Assembly (NCBI GenBank): GCA_963921795.1
Contig: OY997654.1
Coordinates: 186,001 to 250,000, forward strand
DNA length: 64,000 bases
From: Nannobrachium achirus
Lineage: Eukaryota > Chordata > Actinopteri > Myctophiformes > Myctophidae
Direction of reading: 5' to 3'
The position numbers and the translations under genes were made by a program. A model generated the notes under the pieces. It ran no database searches. It was not told the DNA's origin and saw only the letters and a list, made by a program, of their open reading frames with translations. Below are positions 38,977 through 50,151 of the stretch, piece after piece (the first letter of the stretch is position 1; every line of letters begins with the position of its first letter).

Positions 38977-41657
38977 GACATGAGCAGAACTCTGGCCCCA
39001 TTTTGCAGGAGAATACAGATGTGGTCCTTTCTCTGTTGCCTACTGTTGAAGTTTTGCCATTGAACCAGCAGCCTAGTGTACTGACAGGGACCGTTCCATT
39101 GACTTCTATTACTTTTTCTCAGGTGATTCAGCCTGTTGATTTAGTGACACAGCCTCCTTCAGAAGGAGAGATTTCTCAATTGAATGAAGTGTCTGTAGTC
39201 CCTATTATTATTTCTTCGCAACCTGTGCAACCTGAGGCAGCATTGGCTTCTCCTCCGGTTGAAATATTGAATTCTCAGTCTAACATAATGAATTTATCTC
39301 GGACTTTTTGGCTCACGGCCATGCAGACTCAGGTTTTGGAGAAAGGTCTTACTTTTGTCCCGCGTCCGGAGAAACAGGACTGGGGGGAACTCAGAAGGGA
39401 TACTTATAGATATCATAGACGATTGAAATTAATTGATTATTTCCAAGATACGGTTGCGGAGGATCGGGTGCCGTTTGTTCTGCCATCTAGTTGGGAGCCT
39501 GGAAATGCCCAACTGGATGTGAGAATAAAGCGACTTATCCAATTGGACAATCAGGCGCTTGACCATTATAATTGTCCCTCTGATAGACAGGATAATTTGA
39601 CTGCACTGGAACGGGAGAGTTTAAAGGAATTGGAGAAGATCAAAAATATAATAATCAAACCAGCCGATAAAGGCTCAAAAATAGTCATACTAGATACTTT
39701 CCAATATGTTTTTGAGGCTAACAGACAACTTTCTGATGCCAGATATTATAGACCCATTACAGAAAGTATGCAGAAACAGTCACAGGTGAGATTGAGGGAA
39801 ATTGTTGCTGAACTGTATCAGAGAAAATTTATAACAGCAAGACAGAGAAATTTTCTATTTGGACCTGATGACCCTAGACCTAGGATATTTTATTTACTCC
39901 CTAAGATCCATAAGGATCCAGGGACTTGGACAATACCCTACAGAGTTCCCCCTGGTAGACCTATAGTCTCGGACTGCAGTAGTGAATCTTATAATATAGC
40001 TCAATTTATAGATCATTTTCTGAATCCTCTATCTATGCTGCATCCCAGCTATCTGAGGGATACTTATGACTTTCTGGCCAAGATCAAACCTATAGCTGTG
40101 CCCTCTGGTACATATATTTTCACTATTGACGTGGACAGCCTGTATACTAACATAGATACGGTCACGGGATTGCGGACAGTAGAGAAACTATTTCAGTCAC
40201 ATCCAGATAACAATAGACCAGATCAGGCACTGTTACAGCTTCTTGAACTTAGTTTGAACTGTAATGATTTTGTCTTTGATGACAAACATTATTTACAGAT
40301 ACGGGGTACAGCTATGGGTAAAAAATTTGCGCCAGCATATGCTAATATTTATATGGCTGAGTGGGAGAGAGAGGCTTTAGCAAAATGTCCTTTGAAACCT
40401 GTGATGTATTATAGATATCTGGATGATATTATTGGACTGTGGCCATATAGTTTACAGGATTTCGAGGCTTTTATTCAGATCCTTAACACGCATCATGCAT
40501 CTATAACGGTTAAATATGAGATTCATTCAACGGAAGTTAACTTTCTGGATACTACAGTATATTTCAATCAAATGGATTCGACACAGAAACAACTACATAC
40601 TAAAGTATACTTTAAAGACACTGACACACATGCACTATTGCATAAGCATAGTTACCATCCTAAACATACATTTCCTGGCATTGTGAAATCTCAGATCATT
40701 CGCTTTCATAGAATATGTTCATCTACACAACATTTTAATGAGGCCATACATATATTATTCACAGCTCTACGTAGGAGGGGTTATGGTAAAAGGTTTCTTC
40801 GGACAATCAAGAATAGTACATTGGTGACTCTCTTTCCCACTCGTCTGGAGCATATGGAAAGGTCCCTTGATAGTCAGGTAGATGCAGCATCGAGACAGGA
40901 TCCTAACTTGAGTCCTGTAGCATCTGCTTCAGTGGGTCCTTCGATGGCCACAAGAGGTCCCCAGAGACCTTCCTCTGGTTCTACTGTGGAGATTGATTCA
41001 GTTGCACTTTTCAGGGTCACACAGGTTGCAGCGATCTCACCTTCTTTGGGGATTCATTCTCCTGAGAATGTTAGTCTCATTCCTTTGATAACAACATTTT
41101 CACATAGATTACAACCTTTACATCATACATTTAAACAGAACTTCACAAACACACAACAAGCTTATCCTGCATTGGGTGAATATAGAATTATATCAGCTCT
41201 TAGAAAGAATAAGAATTTTGGAGATTTGTTGGTGCGGTCAGCCTTTTCATCTCTTCCAGACAGAGTGGGTGGACCATCACATACAAAACATTTTAAAGCT
41301 AGGAAGTTTATTAGAAATCCATATAGCCGTACTTCAGCTCCTATTGTTGATTCTCTGTCTCTTAACACTCCAAATATAGTTTATATCATTACCTGTACAA
41401 AATATCAGAAGCATTATATTGGAGAGACGAAACATCCGTTACAGGTACGACTGAAACAACATCTGAGCCAGATCCGGGGTATAACTAACCATACTACATT
41501 GTATACACATTTTCGTTCACATTCTATTTCCAGCTTAATCATCACAGGACTAGAGTGTGGGGTGCAATGGACGAATGGACAACGAAAGCTTTTTGAACAT
41601 AGATGGATAGAAAAACTTAAAACGGTAGTGCCTAATGGGCTAAATGAAAAACCATAA
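38949..41657 (+). CDS. PLE ORF2 (RT-GIY-YIG), unit 5, altered CxxC
   Basis: 902 codons. Arg121Trp (39309) is shared with unit 6. Cys819Tyr (41404) changes the CTKC pair beside the GIY-YIG core to CTKY, which would remove one possible metal ligand. The RT motifs are intact; no ATG until 39288. Confidence 0.92.
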   Translation: MVHTIEFSIGHEQNSGPILQENTDVVLSLLPTVEVLPLNQQPSVLTGTVPLTSITFSQVIQPVDLVTQPPSEGEISQLNEVSVVPIIISSQPVQPEAALASPPVEILNSQSNIMNLSRTFWLTAMQTQVLEKGLTFVPRPEKQDWGELRRDTYRYHRRLKLIDYFQDTVAEDRVPFVLPSSWEPGNAQLDVRIKRLIQLDNQALDHYNCPSDRQDNLTALERESLKELEKIKNIIIKPADKGSKIVILDTFQYVFEANRQLSDARYYRPITESMQKQSQVRLREIVAELYQRKFITARQRNFLFGPDDPRPRIFYLLPKIHKDPGTWTIPYRVPPGRPIVSDCSSESYNIAQFIDHFLNPLSMLHPSYLRDTYDFLAKIKPIAVPSGTYIFTIDVDSLYTNIDTVTGLRTVEKLFQSHPDNNRPDQALLQLLELSLNCNDFVFDDKHYLQIRGTAMGKKFAPAYANIYMAEWEREALAKCPLKPVMYYRYLDDIIGLWPYSLQDFEAFIQILNTHHASITVKYEIHSTEVNFLDTTVYFNQMDSTQKQLHTKVYFKDTDTHALLHKHSYHPKHTFPGIVKSQIIRFHRICSSTQHFNEAIHILFTALRRRGYGKRFLRTIKNSTLVTLFPTRLEHMERSLDSQVDAASRQDPNLSPVASASVGPSMATRGPQRPSSGSTVEIDSVALFRVTQVAAISPSLGIHSPENVSLIPLITTFSHRLQPLHHTFKQNFTNTQQAYPALGEYRIISALRKNKNFGDLLVRSAFSSLPDRVGGPSHTKHFKARKFIRNPYSRTSAPIVDSLSLNTPNIVYIITCTKYQKHYIGETKHPLQVRLKQHLSQIRGITNHTTLYTHFRSHSISSLIITGLECGVQWTNGQRKLFEHRWIEKLKTVVPNGLNEKP

Positions 41658-42275
41658 TGAAATGTTGAGAACATATAGATGCTGGTTAATTTAGGAAAGT
41701 GTGCATTTGCAGGGAAAAGTTAGACTTGATTCCACTTTGATAGGCTTAAGACATATGTTTATAATATCATTCACCATCCAGGTATCTTTTCATGCTCTTG
41801 TGTAAAAAAAATAAAAGCATGTGTTAATAAAATTATTCTTGGTATATTGACTTCTCTTGGTGTTTTTTTTATAGGATATCATGCTATTGTATGGTTTAAA
41901 GGGGGCTTAATTCTCCCCAGCTTTTTGGTTTCAGCTTGCTCTGGAATCAGTAATCTCCATACTCTGGGTTTTGGTTGGGGTTCTTTTTTGCATGGGTATT
42001 TTGTGAGATGGCCTTCTTAAAGAGATATGGTATCCAGATGGATGCTTTAACAATCTTGACGGTTTTTAAGGGGTTTATTGAAGACTGGTAACTATGTTAA
42101 AACATAGAATGGCTGATGATTGAGGTTAAATACATGGGGTTGATGATATTGTTTTAGTACCAATAAGCAAAATTGAAATTTGGGCTATGACTTTAACAGT
42201 ATAAGGGCATTTGGACATAAGAATGTTTTTTTTGTGAAATTCTGAGGGCTTTTTTCAGAAACATAATTATAAAAC

Positions 42276-42354
42276 ATAAAATATAAAATATAAAATATAA
42301 AATATAAAATATAAAAAATAAAAAATATAAAATATAAAATATAAAATATAAAAT
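42276..42354. repeat. (ATAAAAT)n minisatellite, unit 6 (5 + spacer + 5, one mutated)
   Basis: 79 bp. The first copy after the ATAAAAAAT spacer reads AAAAAAT, so this allele has the same length as in units 2, 3 and 8 but a different structure. Confidence 0.93.
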
Positions 42355-43524
42355 GAAAGGGAATACATAATGGTGTATCTGATAAAATCTAAAAGGGAGT
42401 CCCGACAGGGACATAAAAACAGAAAACATAACATAAAGAGATAGAGAAATGTACAGTAGTGTTTGTTATAAACATTGTTTAGAAGTTGAAGATGGTTTAA
42501 ACTATATGGTTTTAGGAATCAGCCCGAGGAACATAATTAAAACTACAGGGTGGCCAGAAAAGTGTCCTGACGTGTATAACTTTTAGTATGAGGTTTAGCT
42601 GGTTTCAATAACTAAGGTATTCTTGACCTGGATGGAGTATGATCATTTGGGTATGCGGTCTAGTTTTTAATGGGCTCAAGGAGTTGGACGTCCTTGCCCT
42701 GCACAGTCTCTCAGGTTTAGGTATAGTCTTATTGGTTTACATAGTATTATTCACGTTTTTCAATGTGGCTTGGGGAGTGCTTGAGTCAAGTTTAACCAGT
42801 GTTGGCGGATGATGGAGAGCCCTTGTAGGCCAGAGCACCAGAGCAGTACACTGTCTCTTTAAGCGCAATTAGTTCATTATAAATCCTAACTTAGCGAGTG
42901 CCATGAGGGCTTCTCTGTCAGAGGTTTAACTGGTTGGACTGTTTAGGATAGTTTGGGAGTATAATACTCCCTTCTTAGTTCTGCTTACCATTTCAATGGG
43001 ACTCAAATAACAGTGTTTTACTGTACCTCTAACAATAGTTTTGTAGGATTTGACTTAGGAAAGTGGAGTAGTATGACTTTAAAGTCACCTACAGCTTAAT
43101 ATAGGTGTATACATGTTGTATACCTATATATTTGGGGATATGGTTTCGTTGTCCATTGGTTTATTGATATAATTAACTTGGGGTATATCTAATATCCTTC
43201 TTATGTCTTTAGAGTTGCATTGAGATACTAGGGATGCATTTTAATTATTTTCTTTTTATATATGTTTGGGTTGTTTCTTATGTTTAAAATCTTCTTTTAA
43301 ATTGAATTTCATATGTTTTAGGGTTTGGGTCCTATTTTAGATAGGTTTGTATTAATTTTCTTTCCCCGCCATTTCTAGTGGCTCCTCCCCCCTCTTTCCA
43401 GTTTCTTTCCTTTTGACCAATGGGAGCGGAGTGTGATCCGGGGTTTGCGGGGGGCTCCACCCAGGAGTTACTCCCCCCTTGCCATTGTCTATTTCAGAAG
43501 TGTTTGGTTAGGGTAGCAACTATT

Positions 43525-43560
43525 CCCCTGATGAAGCCACAGATTTGGCGAAACGTTGGG
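43525..43560 (+). ncRNA. Hammerhead-like motif, unit 6
   Basis: Identical to the motif of unit 1; conserved C at 43528. Confidence 0.55.
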
Positions 43561-44048
43561 TTTTATTAGAATTTTTAATTGTTTCTTTGGTTTTAAGTGG
43601 TGACGGCTCTTTTAATTCAATAAAGATTATACAGTTTTAAAACACTACGGAGGGCCCTACAGGGGACGCTTTCACCCCGGCCTGCTGAAGCTAAAGATTA
43701 AAGTACCTTTCCTCTTCCCTGGACCCGAGTGTGTCTTCACAGAGAGCAAAAGTTGGAGTCAGACGCGACGGCTGGGACGCTGGCTGCCGCGACCTTCAAA
43801 GCTACAGAAGAACCAAGGACAGCTGAAAACCTGGGGGAGTCGATGGTTGGGTAAGGTCCTCCAGTTGCCAGTGGTTTATATTGTCTTTTCTTTATTGATG
43901 AAAGAAATGCACACTTAACCTTTTTTTTCCCCTTAGCATAAGGCAGTATTAGATTTGGGATAGATAAACATTCAGAATAATAGTAATAGTATTACTGATG
44001 TTATTAGACTAATACCGATATCTCAGTGTAGTTCGACTAACATTCATT

Positions 44049-46766
44049 ATGGCATATAGAATTGAGCAATCTCGGGTATCGAGAAGAGACTCATATATTA
44101 GAACAAGGTCACAGGGGCCTCCTGTGGATTCTGGTCATGGTTTTGCTCCTAATGGTCTCGTCCCTTTAAATCACCCACCTGATGACGCCACACGGCATGC
44201 AGCTAAAGTTTATTTTAAGATAATTCAAGCCATACATCATAGGGGGGTTACAGACAGGGCAATTCACACGGGGTGTTTCCCTCCAGGGATGTCAAGACAG
44301 GTAGATAAGCTTACAGCTTTTATCAAACCTGCAGCCCCAATAGAATCGACTAGTCGTAAAGTAGCTGTAAATACAAGGCAATGGATGCAGAACAATATGG
44401 AAATATTACAGGGTCACTATAGGCATACGATTGCCACACTGACTCAGCCGTTACAGCCACACAATCAGGAGGCTTTTGTCATAGCGATGGGATGGGCACG
44501 AAAGCGGTTTTCACATAGACTAATGTCAACAACCTTAGACGAGGTTGCAAACACACTACATTTGCATACACGCACACAACATGAACAAGCAAACATACAA
44601 CAATCCACCTTGAGAACTCAGACACATATTGAGCCACATACACAGGCATTACATGCACCAATGGGTACATACAGAGCACATCCCAACGCTATAGACTCCT
44701 CATCTCATTTAGGCCCCCATAGAGAAGTGGAGTGGCCACGCTTAACTAGAGAAGTACGTCCTCCACTGTTACCGACACCTAGGCGGAATGAAATTGGCAT
44801 TCCACCTCTGTTGCCAAATTTAAGAAGACCAGATGGTAGATCTAGATCTGGGTTTGGTCGAAGGCCTGGTCCTTCTTCCAAACGAAATTATGGCCCTGGT
44901 GGTGGATCTGATGTGGGCTCTGGGCCTAGTTCTGATTTGCATTTTGGTTCTAACGGTAGATTGAGTTTGGATGTTGACCCTAGTGCTAATCCTAATCCTA
45001 TACATAGGGTGGATGGTGACTCTGTTCTTGACATGGAAATTGGCCCTGGCTCTAACCCTAACCCTAATCCTGGCCCTGACCCTGACCCTGACCCTAACCC
45101 TAACCCTAGTCTTAACCCTCAACCTGACTCTAACCCTAAACATAACCTGGAGTCGGGTTCTGACCCTAACCCTAACCTTAAACATAACCCTAGCCCTAAC
45201 CCTAACCCTAACCCTAACCCTAAACATAACCTTGAGTTGGGTTCTGACCCCAACCCTAACCTTAAACATAACCCTAGTGTTGACCTTGATCTTGGCTTGG
45301 ATTTTGGTTCCATAGTGCGGGACTCTGTGCAGGTGGTGTCTCCTCTTCCTCCCCGTCCGGTAATAGCGGGACCGTGTGAAGATCTTTTGGTAGATGTAGA
45401 TGTGGGCTTGCGGGCACAGGGTCTTGGAGAACTGCCGCTGGTTGTATCAGAGCAGGCTGTTGATGTTGTAGAGGAGGTTACGGTTCCATCTGTTGCAACG
45501 ATTTCTGGAACAGCACAGATCACTCATAAGGATCCGTCCCAATCTAGAATGGGGTTAACTAAGTCCAATATTTGCTCTCTGTATTTGGGGGAACGACCGA
45601 AAGCGTTCGGTCTACTTCCCCGGGAACAGAGACCACAACCAAATAGAACGACGGTCCGTTCAGTGGTTCCTTTCCTTCCCTCTGTTTTGGAGGAGAAGGA
45701 GGATAAACTCTTAGAGGACCTTAGTGAGGAATTGGAATTGGAGAGTTCTATTCCTTCTCTTCCTCTCCCCTCTGCGACATCAACACCTATAATGGAGATA
45801 CCAAGCCATAAAGGCACTTCTCCGTTTTCCCCTCAGCCTCGAAAATTGGGTTTTGATGGTACTGGGGAGATGACTAGTGTCACTGGCCCCTATAGCTCTT
45901 CTCAAAATTCTTCCTTTACTACACAGAGTTATTCCCAGTCTAATTCTTCCATTAATGTTTATAGATCCAGAACAGTGGGGAACTTGAGTTTGAGTAAAGT
46001 CTTATTGACCTCTCTTTCTCCAACAGGAAGCGCCCATCGAAGGTCTGGTAATAAGAATAAAAAACAGGCAGGGGAGGTTATGATGAGCGAAACAGCTACA
46101 GCAAAAGGGTCAATCCCTGAACAACAAAAAATATCCTCTGAACCCTCCTTTAACAGCCCAGTTCTGCCCAAAACCGACCTGTCTCTGGGGGCTTCCAATT
46201 TAGATATTATAACAGCTTCTTCTCCGTGCGTACCAACTTATCATAGAGCCAGACCGGGTAAAAAATTGGTTGACTGGAAAATCCAAATTAGGGAAAAGGT
46301 GGCTTTTTTGGGTGACAGTAACTTGGCACGCATTCCTTCGTCTAACCGTACGGGAATTCAAATTGATAGCTATCCAGGTGCAGGTTTTCATCATATGACC
46401 AAGCTCTTTGAAATGGCAGAGTCTAATGGTGATGTGGAAACAGTTGTTATTTCGGTGGGGATTAACTGTAAAGACTTGGATGTCTTTCAGACTTCACTTA
46501 AGCAGCTGAGTGAGATGGTATTAAATGCTCGATTGGCCTTTCCGAATGCATCCATTTTTGTACCTTTGATCAATTATTCCAAATTCCTGATGCCCACGCA
46601 GAAAACTAATTTGAATCTTATTAATAATTACATTAAAGCACATTTCAACTACCTGGATTCTATTCGTTCGGAGTGTTTCAATTGTACATCTGATTCGGTT
46701 CATTGGAAACAGGGTACAGCTAAGCTTATATTTGACCATTGGTGCACACAATTGAATTTTCAATAG
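44049..46766 (+). CDS. PLE ORF1 (SGNH protein), unit 6
   Basis: 905 aa, protein as in unit 1. Confidence 0.88.
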   Translation: MAYRIEQSRVSRRDSYIRTRSQGPPVDSGHGFAPNGLVPLNHPPDDATRHAAKVYFKIIQAIHHRGVTDRAIHTGCFPPGMSRQVDKLTAFIKPAAPIESTSRKVAVNTRQWMQNNMEILQGHYRHTIATLTQPLQPHNQEAFVIAMGWARKRFSHRLMSTTLDEVANTLHLHTRTQHEQANIQQSTLRTQTHIEPHTQALHAPMGTYRAHPNAIDSSSHLGPHREVEWPRLTREVRPPLLPTPRRNEIGIPPLLPNLRRPDGRSRSGFGRRPGPSSKRNYGPGGGSDVGSGPSSDLHFGSNGRLSLDVDPSANPNPIHRVDGDSVLDMEIGPGSNPNPNPGPDPDPDPNPNPSLNPQPDSNPKHNLESGSDPNPNLKHNPSPNPNPNPNPKHNLELGSDPNPNLKHNPSVDLDLGLDFGSIVRDSVQVVSPLPPRPVIAGPCEDLLVDVDVGLRAQGLGELPLVVSEQAVDVVEEVTVPSVATISGTAQITHKDPSQSRMGLTKSNICSLYLGERPKAFGLLPREQRPQPNRTTVRSVVPFLPSVLEEKEDKLLEDLSEELELESSIPSLPLPSATSTPIMEIPSHKGTSPFSPQPRKLGFDGTGEMTSVTGPYSSSQNSSFTTQSYSQSNSSINVYRSRTVGNLSLSKVLLTSLSPTGSAHRRSGNKNKKQAGEVMMSETATAKGSIPEQQKISSEPSFNSPVLPKTDLSLGASNLDIITASSPCVPTYHRARPGKKLVDWKIQIREKVAFLGDSNLARIPSSNRTGIQIDSYPGAGFHHMTKLFEMAESNGDVETVVISVGINCKDLDVFQTSLKQLSEMVLNARLAFPNASIFVPLINYSKFLMPTQKTNLNLINNYIKAHFNYLDSIRSECFNCTSDSVHWKQGTAKLIFDHWCTQLNFQ
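45053..45276 (+). repeat. Telomere-type tract in ORF1, unit 6
   Basis: Same length and order as in unit 1. Confidence 0.9.
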
Positions 46767-49447
46767 GACATGAGCAGAACTCTGGCCCCATTTTGCAGGA
46801 GAATACAGATGTGGTCCTTTCTCTGTTGCCTACTGTTGAAGTTTTGCCATTGAACCAGCAGCCTAGTGTACTGACAGGGACCGTTCCATTGACTTCTATT
46901 ACTTTTTCTCAGGTGATTCAGCCTGTTGATTTAGTGACACAGCCTCCTTCAGAAGGAGAGATTTCTCAATTGAATGAAGTGTCTGTAGTCCCTATTATTA
47001 TTTCTTCGCAACCTGTGCAACCTGAGGCAGCATTGGCTTCTCCTCCGGTTGAAATATTGAATTCTCAGTCTAACATAATGAATTTATCTCGGACTTTTTG
47101 GCTCACGGCCATGCAGACTCAGGTTTTGGAGAAAGGTCTTACTTTTGTCCCGCGTCCGGAGAAACAGGACTGGGGGGAACTCAGAAGGGATACTTATAGA
47201 TATCATAGACGATTGAAATTAATTGATTATTTCCAAGATACGGTTGCGGAGGATCGGGTGCCGTTTGTTCTGCCATCTAGTTGGGAGCCTGGAAATGCCC
47301 AACTGGATGTGAGAATAAAGCGACTTATCCAATTGGACAATCAGGCGCTTGACCATTATAATTGTCCCTCTGATAGACAGGATAATTTGACTGCACTGGA
47401 ACGGGAGAGTTTAAAGGAATTGGAGAAGATCAAAAATATAATAATCAAACCAGCCGATAAAGGCTCAAAAATAGTCATACTAGATACTTTCCAATATGTT
47501 TTTGAGGCTAACAGACAACTTTCTGATGCCAGATATTATAGACCCATTACAGAAAGTATGCAGAAACAGTCACAGGTGAGATTGAGGGAAATTGTTGCTG
47601 AACTGTATCAGAGAAAATTTATAACAGCAAGACAGAGAAATTTTCTATTTGGACCTGATGACCCTAGACCTAGGATATTTTATTTACTCCCTAAGATCCA
47701 TAAGGATCCAGGGACTTGGACAATACCCTACAGAGTTCCCCCTGGTAGACCTATAGTCTCGGACTGCAGTAGTGAATCTTATAATATAGCTCAATTTATA
47801 GATCATTTTCTGAATCCTCTATCTATGCTGCATCCCAGCTATCTGAGGGATACTTATGACTTTCTGGCCAAGATCAAACCTATAGCTGTGCCCTCTGGTA
47901 CATATATTTTCACTATTGACGTGGACAGCCTGTATACTAACATAGATACGGTCACGGGATTGCGGACAGTAGAGAAACTATTTCAGTCACATCCAGATAA
48001 CAATAGACCAGATCAGGCACTGTTACAGCTTCTTGAACTTAGTTTGAACTGTAATGATTTTGTCTTTGATGACAAACATTATTTACAGATACGGGGTACA
48101 GCTATGGGTAAAAAATTTGCGCCAGCATATGCTAATATTTATATGGCTGAGTGGGAGAGAGAGGCTTTAGCAAAATGTCCTTTGAAACCTGTGATGTATT
48201 ATAGATATCTGGATGATATTATTGGACTGTGGCCATATAGTTTACAGGATTTCGAGGCTTTTATTCAGATCCTTAACACGCATCATGCATCTATAACGGT
48301 TAAATATGAGATTCATTCAACGGAAGTTAACTTTCTGGATACTACAGTATATTTCAATCAAATGGATTCGACACAGAAACAACTACATACTAAAGTATAC
48401 TTTAAAGACACTGACACACATGCACTATTGCATAAGCATAGTTACCATCCTAAACATACATTTCCTGGCATTGTGAAATCTCAGATCATTCGCTTTCATA
48501 GAATATGTTCATCTACACAACATTTTAATGAGGCCATACATATATTATTCACAGCTCTACGTAGGAGGGGTTATGGTAAAAGGTTTCTTCGGACAATCAA
48601 GAATAGTACATTGGTGACTCTCTTTCCCACTCGTCTGGAGCATATGGAAAGGTCCCTTGATAGTCAGGTAGATGCAGCATCGAGACAGGATCCTAACTTG
48701 AGTCCTGTAGCATCTGCTTCGGTGGGTCCTTCGATGGCCAGAAGAGGTCCCCAGAGACCTTCCTCTGGTTCTACTGTGGAGATTGATTCAGTTGCACTTT
48801 TCAGGGTCACACAGGTTGCAGCGATCTCACCTTCTTTGGGGATTCATTCTCCTGAGAATGTTAGTCTCATTCCTTTGATAACAACATTTTCACATAGATT
48901 ACAACCTTTACATCATACATTTAAACAGAACTTCACAAACACACAACAAGCTTATCCTGCATTGGGTGAATATAGAATTATATCAGCTCTTAGAAAGAAT
49001 AAGAATTTTGGAGATTTGTTGGTGCGGTCAGCCTTTTCATCTCTTCCAGACAGAGTGGGTGGACCATCACATACAAAACATTTTAAAGCTAGGAAGTTTA
49101 TTAGAAATCCATATAGCCGTACTTCAGCTCCTATTGTTGATTCTCTGTCTCTTAACACTCCAAATATAGTTTATATCATTACCTGTACAAAATGTCAGAA
49201 GCATTATATTGGAGAGACGAAACATCCGTTACAGGTACGACTGAAACAACATCTGAGCCAGATCCGGGGTATAACTAACCATACTACATTGTATACACAT
49301 TTTCGTTCACATTCTATTTCCAGCTTAATCATCACAGGACTAGAGTGTGGGGTGCAATGGACGAATGGACAACGAAAGCTTTTTGAACATAGATGGATAG
49401 AAAAACTTAAAACGGTAGTGCCTAATGGGCTAAATGAAAAACCATAA
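46739..49447 (+). CDS. PLE ORF2 (RT-GIY-YIG), unit 6
   Basis: 902 codons. Arg121Trp (47099, as in unit 5) and Thr668Arg in the linker (48741, only here). Catalytic motifs are intact; no ATG until 47078. Confidence 0.93.
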   Translation: MVHTIEFSIGHEQNSGPILQENTDVVLSLLPTVEVLPLNQQPSVLTGTVPLTSITFSQVIQPVDLVTQPPSEGEISQLNEVSVVPIIISSQPVQPEAALASPPVEILNSQSNIMNLSRTFWLTAMQTQVLEKGLTFVPRPEKQDWGELRRDTYRYHRRLKLIDYFQDTVAEDRVPFVLPSSWEPGNAQLDVRIKRLIQLDNQALDHYNCPSDRQDNLTALERESLKELEKIKNIIIKPADKGSKIVILDTFQYVFEANRQLSDARYYRPITESMQKQSQVRLREIVAELYQRKFITARQRNFLFGPDDPRPRIFYLLPKIHKDPGTWTIPYRVPPGRPIVSDCSSESYNIAQFIDHFLNPLSMLHPSYLRDTYDFLAKIKPIAVPSGTYIFTIDVDSLYTNIDTVTGLRTVEKLFQSHPDNNRPDQALLQLLELSLNCNDFVFDDKHYLQIRGTAMGKKFAPAYANIYMAEWEREALAKCPLKPVMYYRYLDDIIGLWPYSLQDFEAFIQILNTHHASITVKYEIHSTEVNFLDTTVYFNQMDSTQKQLHTKVYFKDTDTHALLHKHSYHPKHTFPGIVKSQIIRFHRICSSTQHFNEAIHILFTALRRRGYGKRFLRTIKNSTLVTLFPTRLEHMERSLDSQVDAASRQDPNLSPVASASVGPSMARRGPQRPSSGSTVEIDSVALFRVTQVAAISPSLGIHSPENVSLIPLITTFSHRLQPLHHTFKQNFTNTQQAYPALGEYRIISALRKNKNFGDLLVRSAFSSLPDRVGGPSHTKHFKARKFIRNPYSRTSAPIVDSLSLNTPNIVYIITCTKCQKHYIGETKHPLQVRLKQHLSQIRGITNHTTLYTHFRSHSISSLIITGLECGVQWTNGQRKLFEHRWIEKLKTVVPNGLNEKP

Positions 49448-50065
49448 TGAAATGTTGAGAACATATAGATGCTGGTTAATTTAGGAAAGTGTGCATTTGC
49501 AGGGAAAAGTTAGACTTGATTCCACTTTGATAGGCTTAAGACATATGTTTATAATATCATTCACCATCCAGGTATCTTTTCATGCTCTTGTGTAAAAAAA
49601 ATAAAAGCATGTGTTAATAAAATTATTCTTGGTATATTGACTTCTCTTGGTGTTTTTTTTATAGGATATCATGCTATTGTATGGTTTAAAGGGGGCTTAA
49701 TTCTCCCCAGCTTTTTGGTTTCAGCTTGCTCTGGAATCAGTAATCTCCATACTCTGGGTTTTGGTTGGGGTTCTTTTTTGCATGGGTATTTTGTGAGATG
49801 GCCTTCTTAAAGAGATATGGTATCCAGATGGATGCTTTAACAATCTTGACGGTTTTTAAGGGGTTTATTGAAGACTGGTAACTATGTTAAAACATAGAAT
49901 GGCTGATGATTGAGGTTAAATACATGGGGTTGATGATATTGTTTTAGTACCAATAAGCAAAATTGAAATTTGGGCTATGACTTTAACAGTATAAGGGCAT
50001 TTGGACATAAGAATGTTTTTTTTGTGAAATTCTGAGGGCTTTTTTCAGAAACATAATTATAAAAC

Positions 50066-50151
50066 ATAAAATATAAAATATAAAATATAAAATATAAAAT
50101 ATAAAATATAAAATATAAAAAATATAAAATATAAAATATAAAATATAAAAT
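50066..50151. repeat. (ATAAAAT)n minisatellite, unit 7 (7 + spacer + 4)
   Basis: 86-bp allele; one 7-mer longer than in unit 3. Confidence 0.95.

Larger units (their letters stand above)
34124..41906 (+). mobile_element. Penelope-like element, unit 5 (complete, mosaic)
   Basis: 7783 bp, the shortest complete unit because its minisatellite is shortest. It shares ORF1 Val107Gly with unit 2 but ORF2 Arg121Trp with unit 6, a mosaic pattern. Leader changes seen only here: GGGGTTATTTTTT near 34200 and CAGTGTCTCAGG near 34918. Confidence 0.93.
41907..49696 (+). mobile_element. Penelope-like element, unit 6 (complete)
   Basis: 7790 bp. Leader variants T at 42179 and ACAGAAAAC near 42421 are shared with units 3 and 7, but the hammerhead loop is of the common type. 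Confidence 0.93.
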
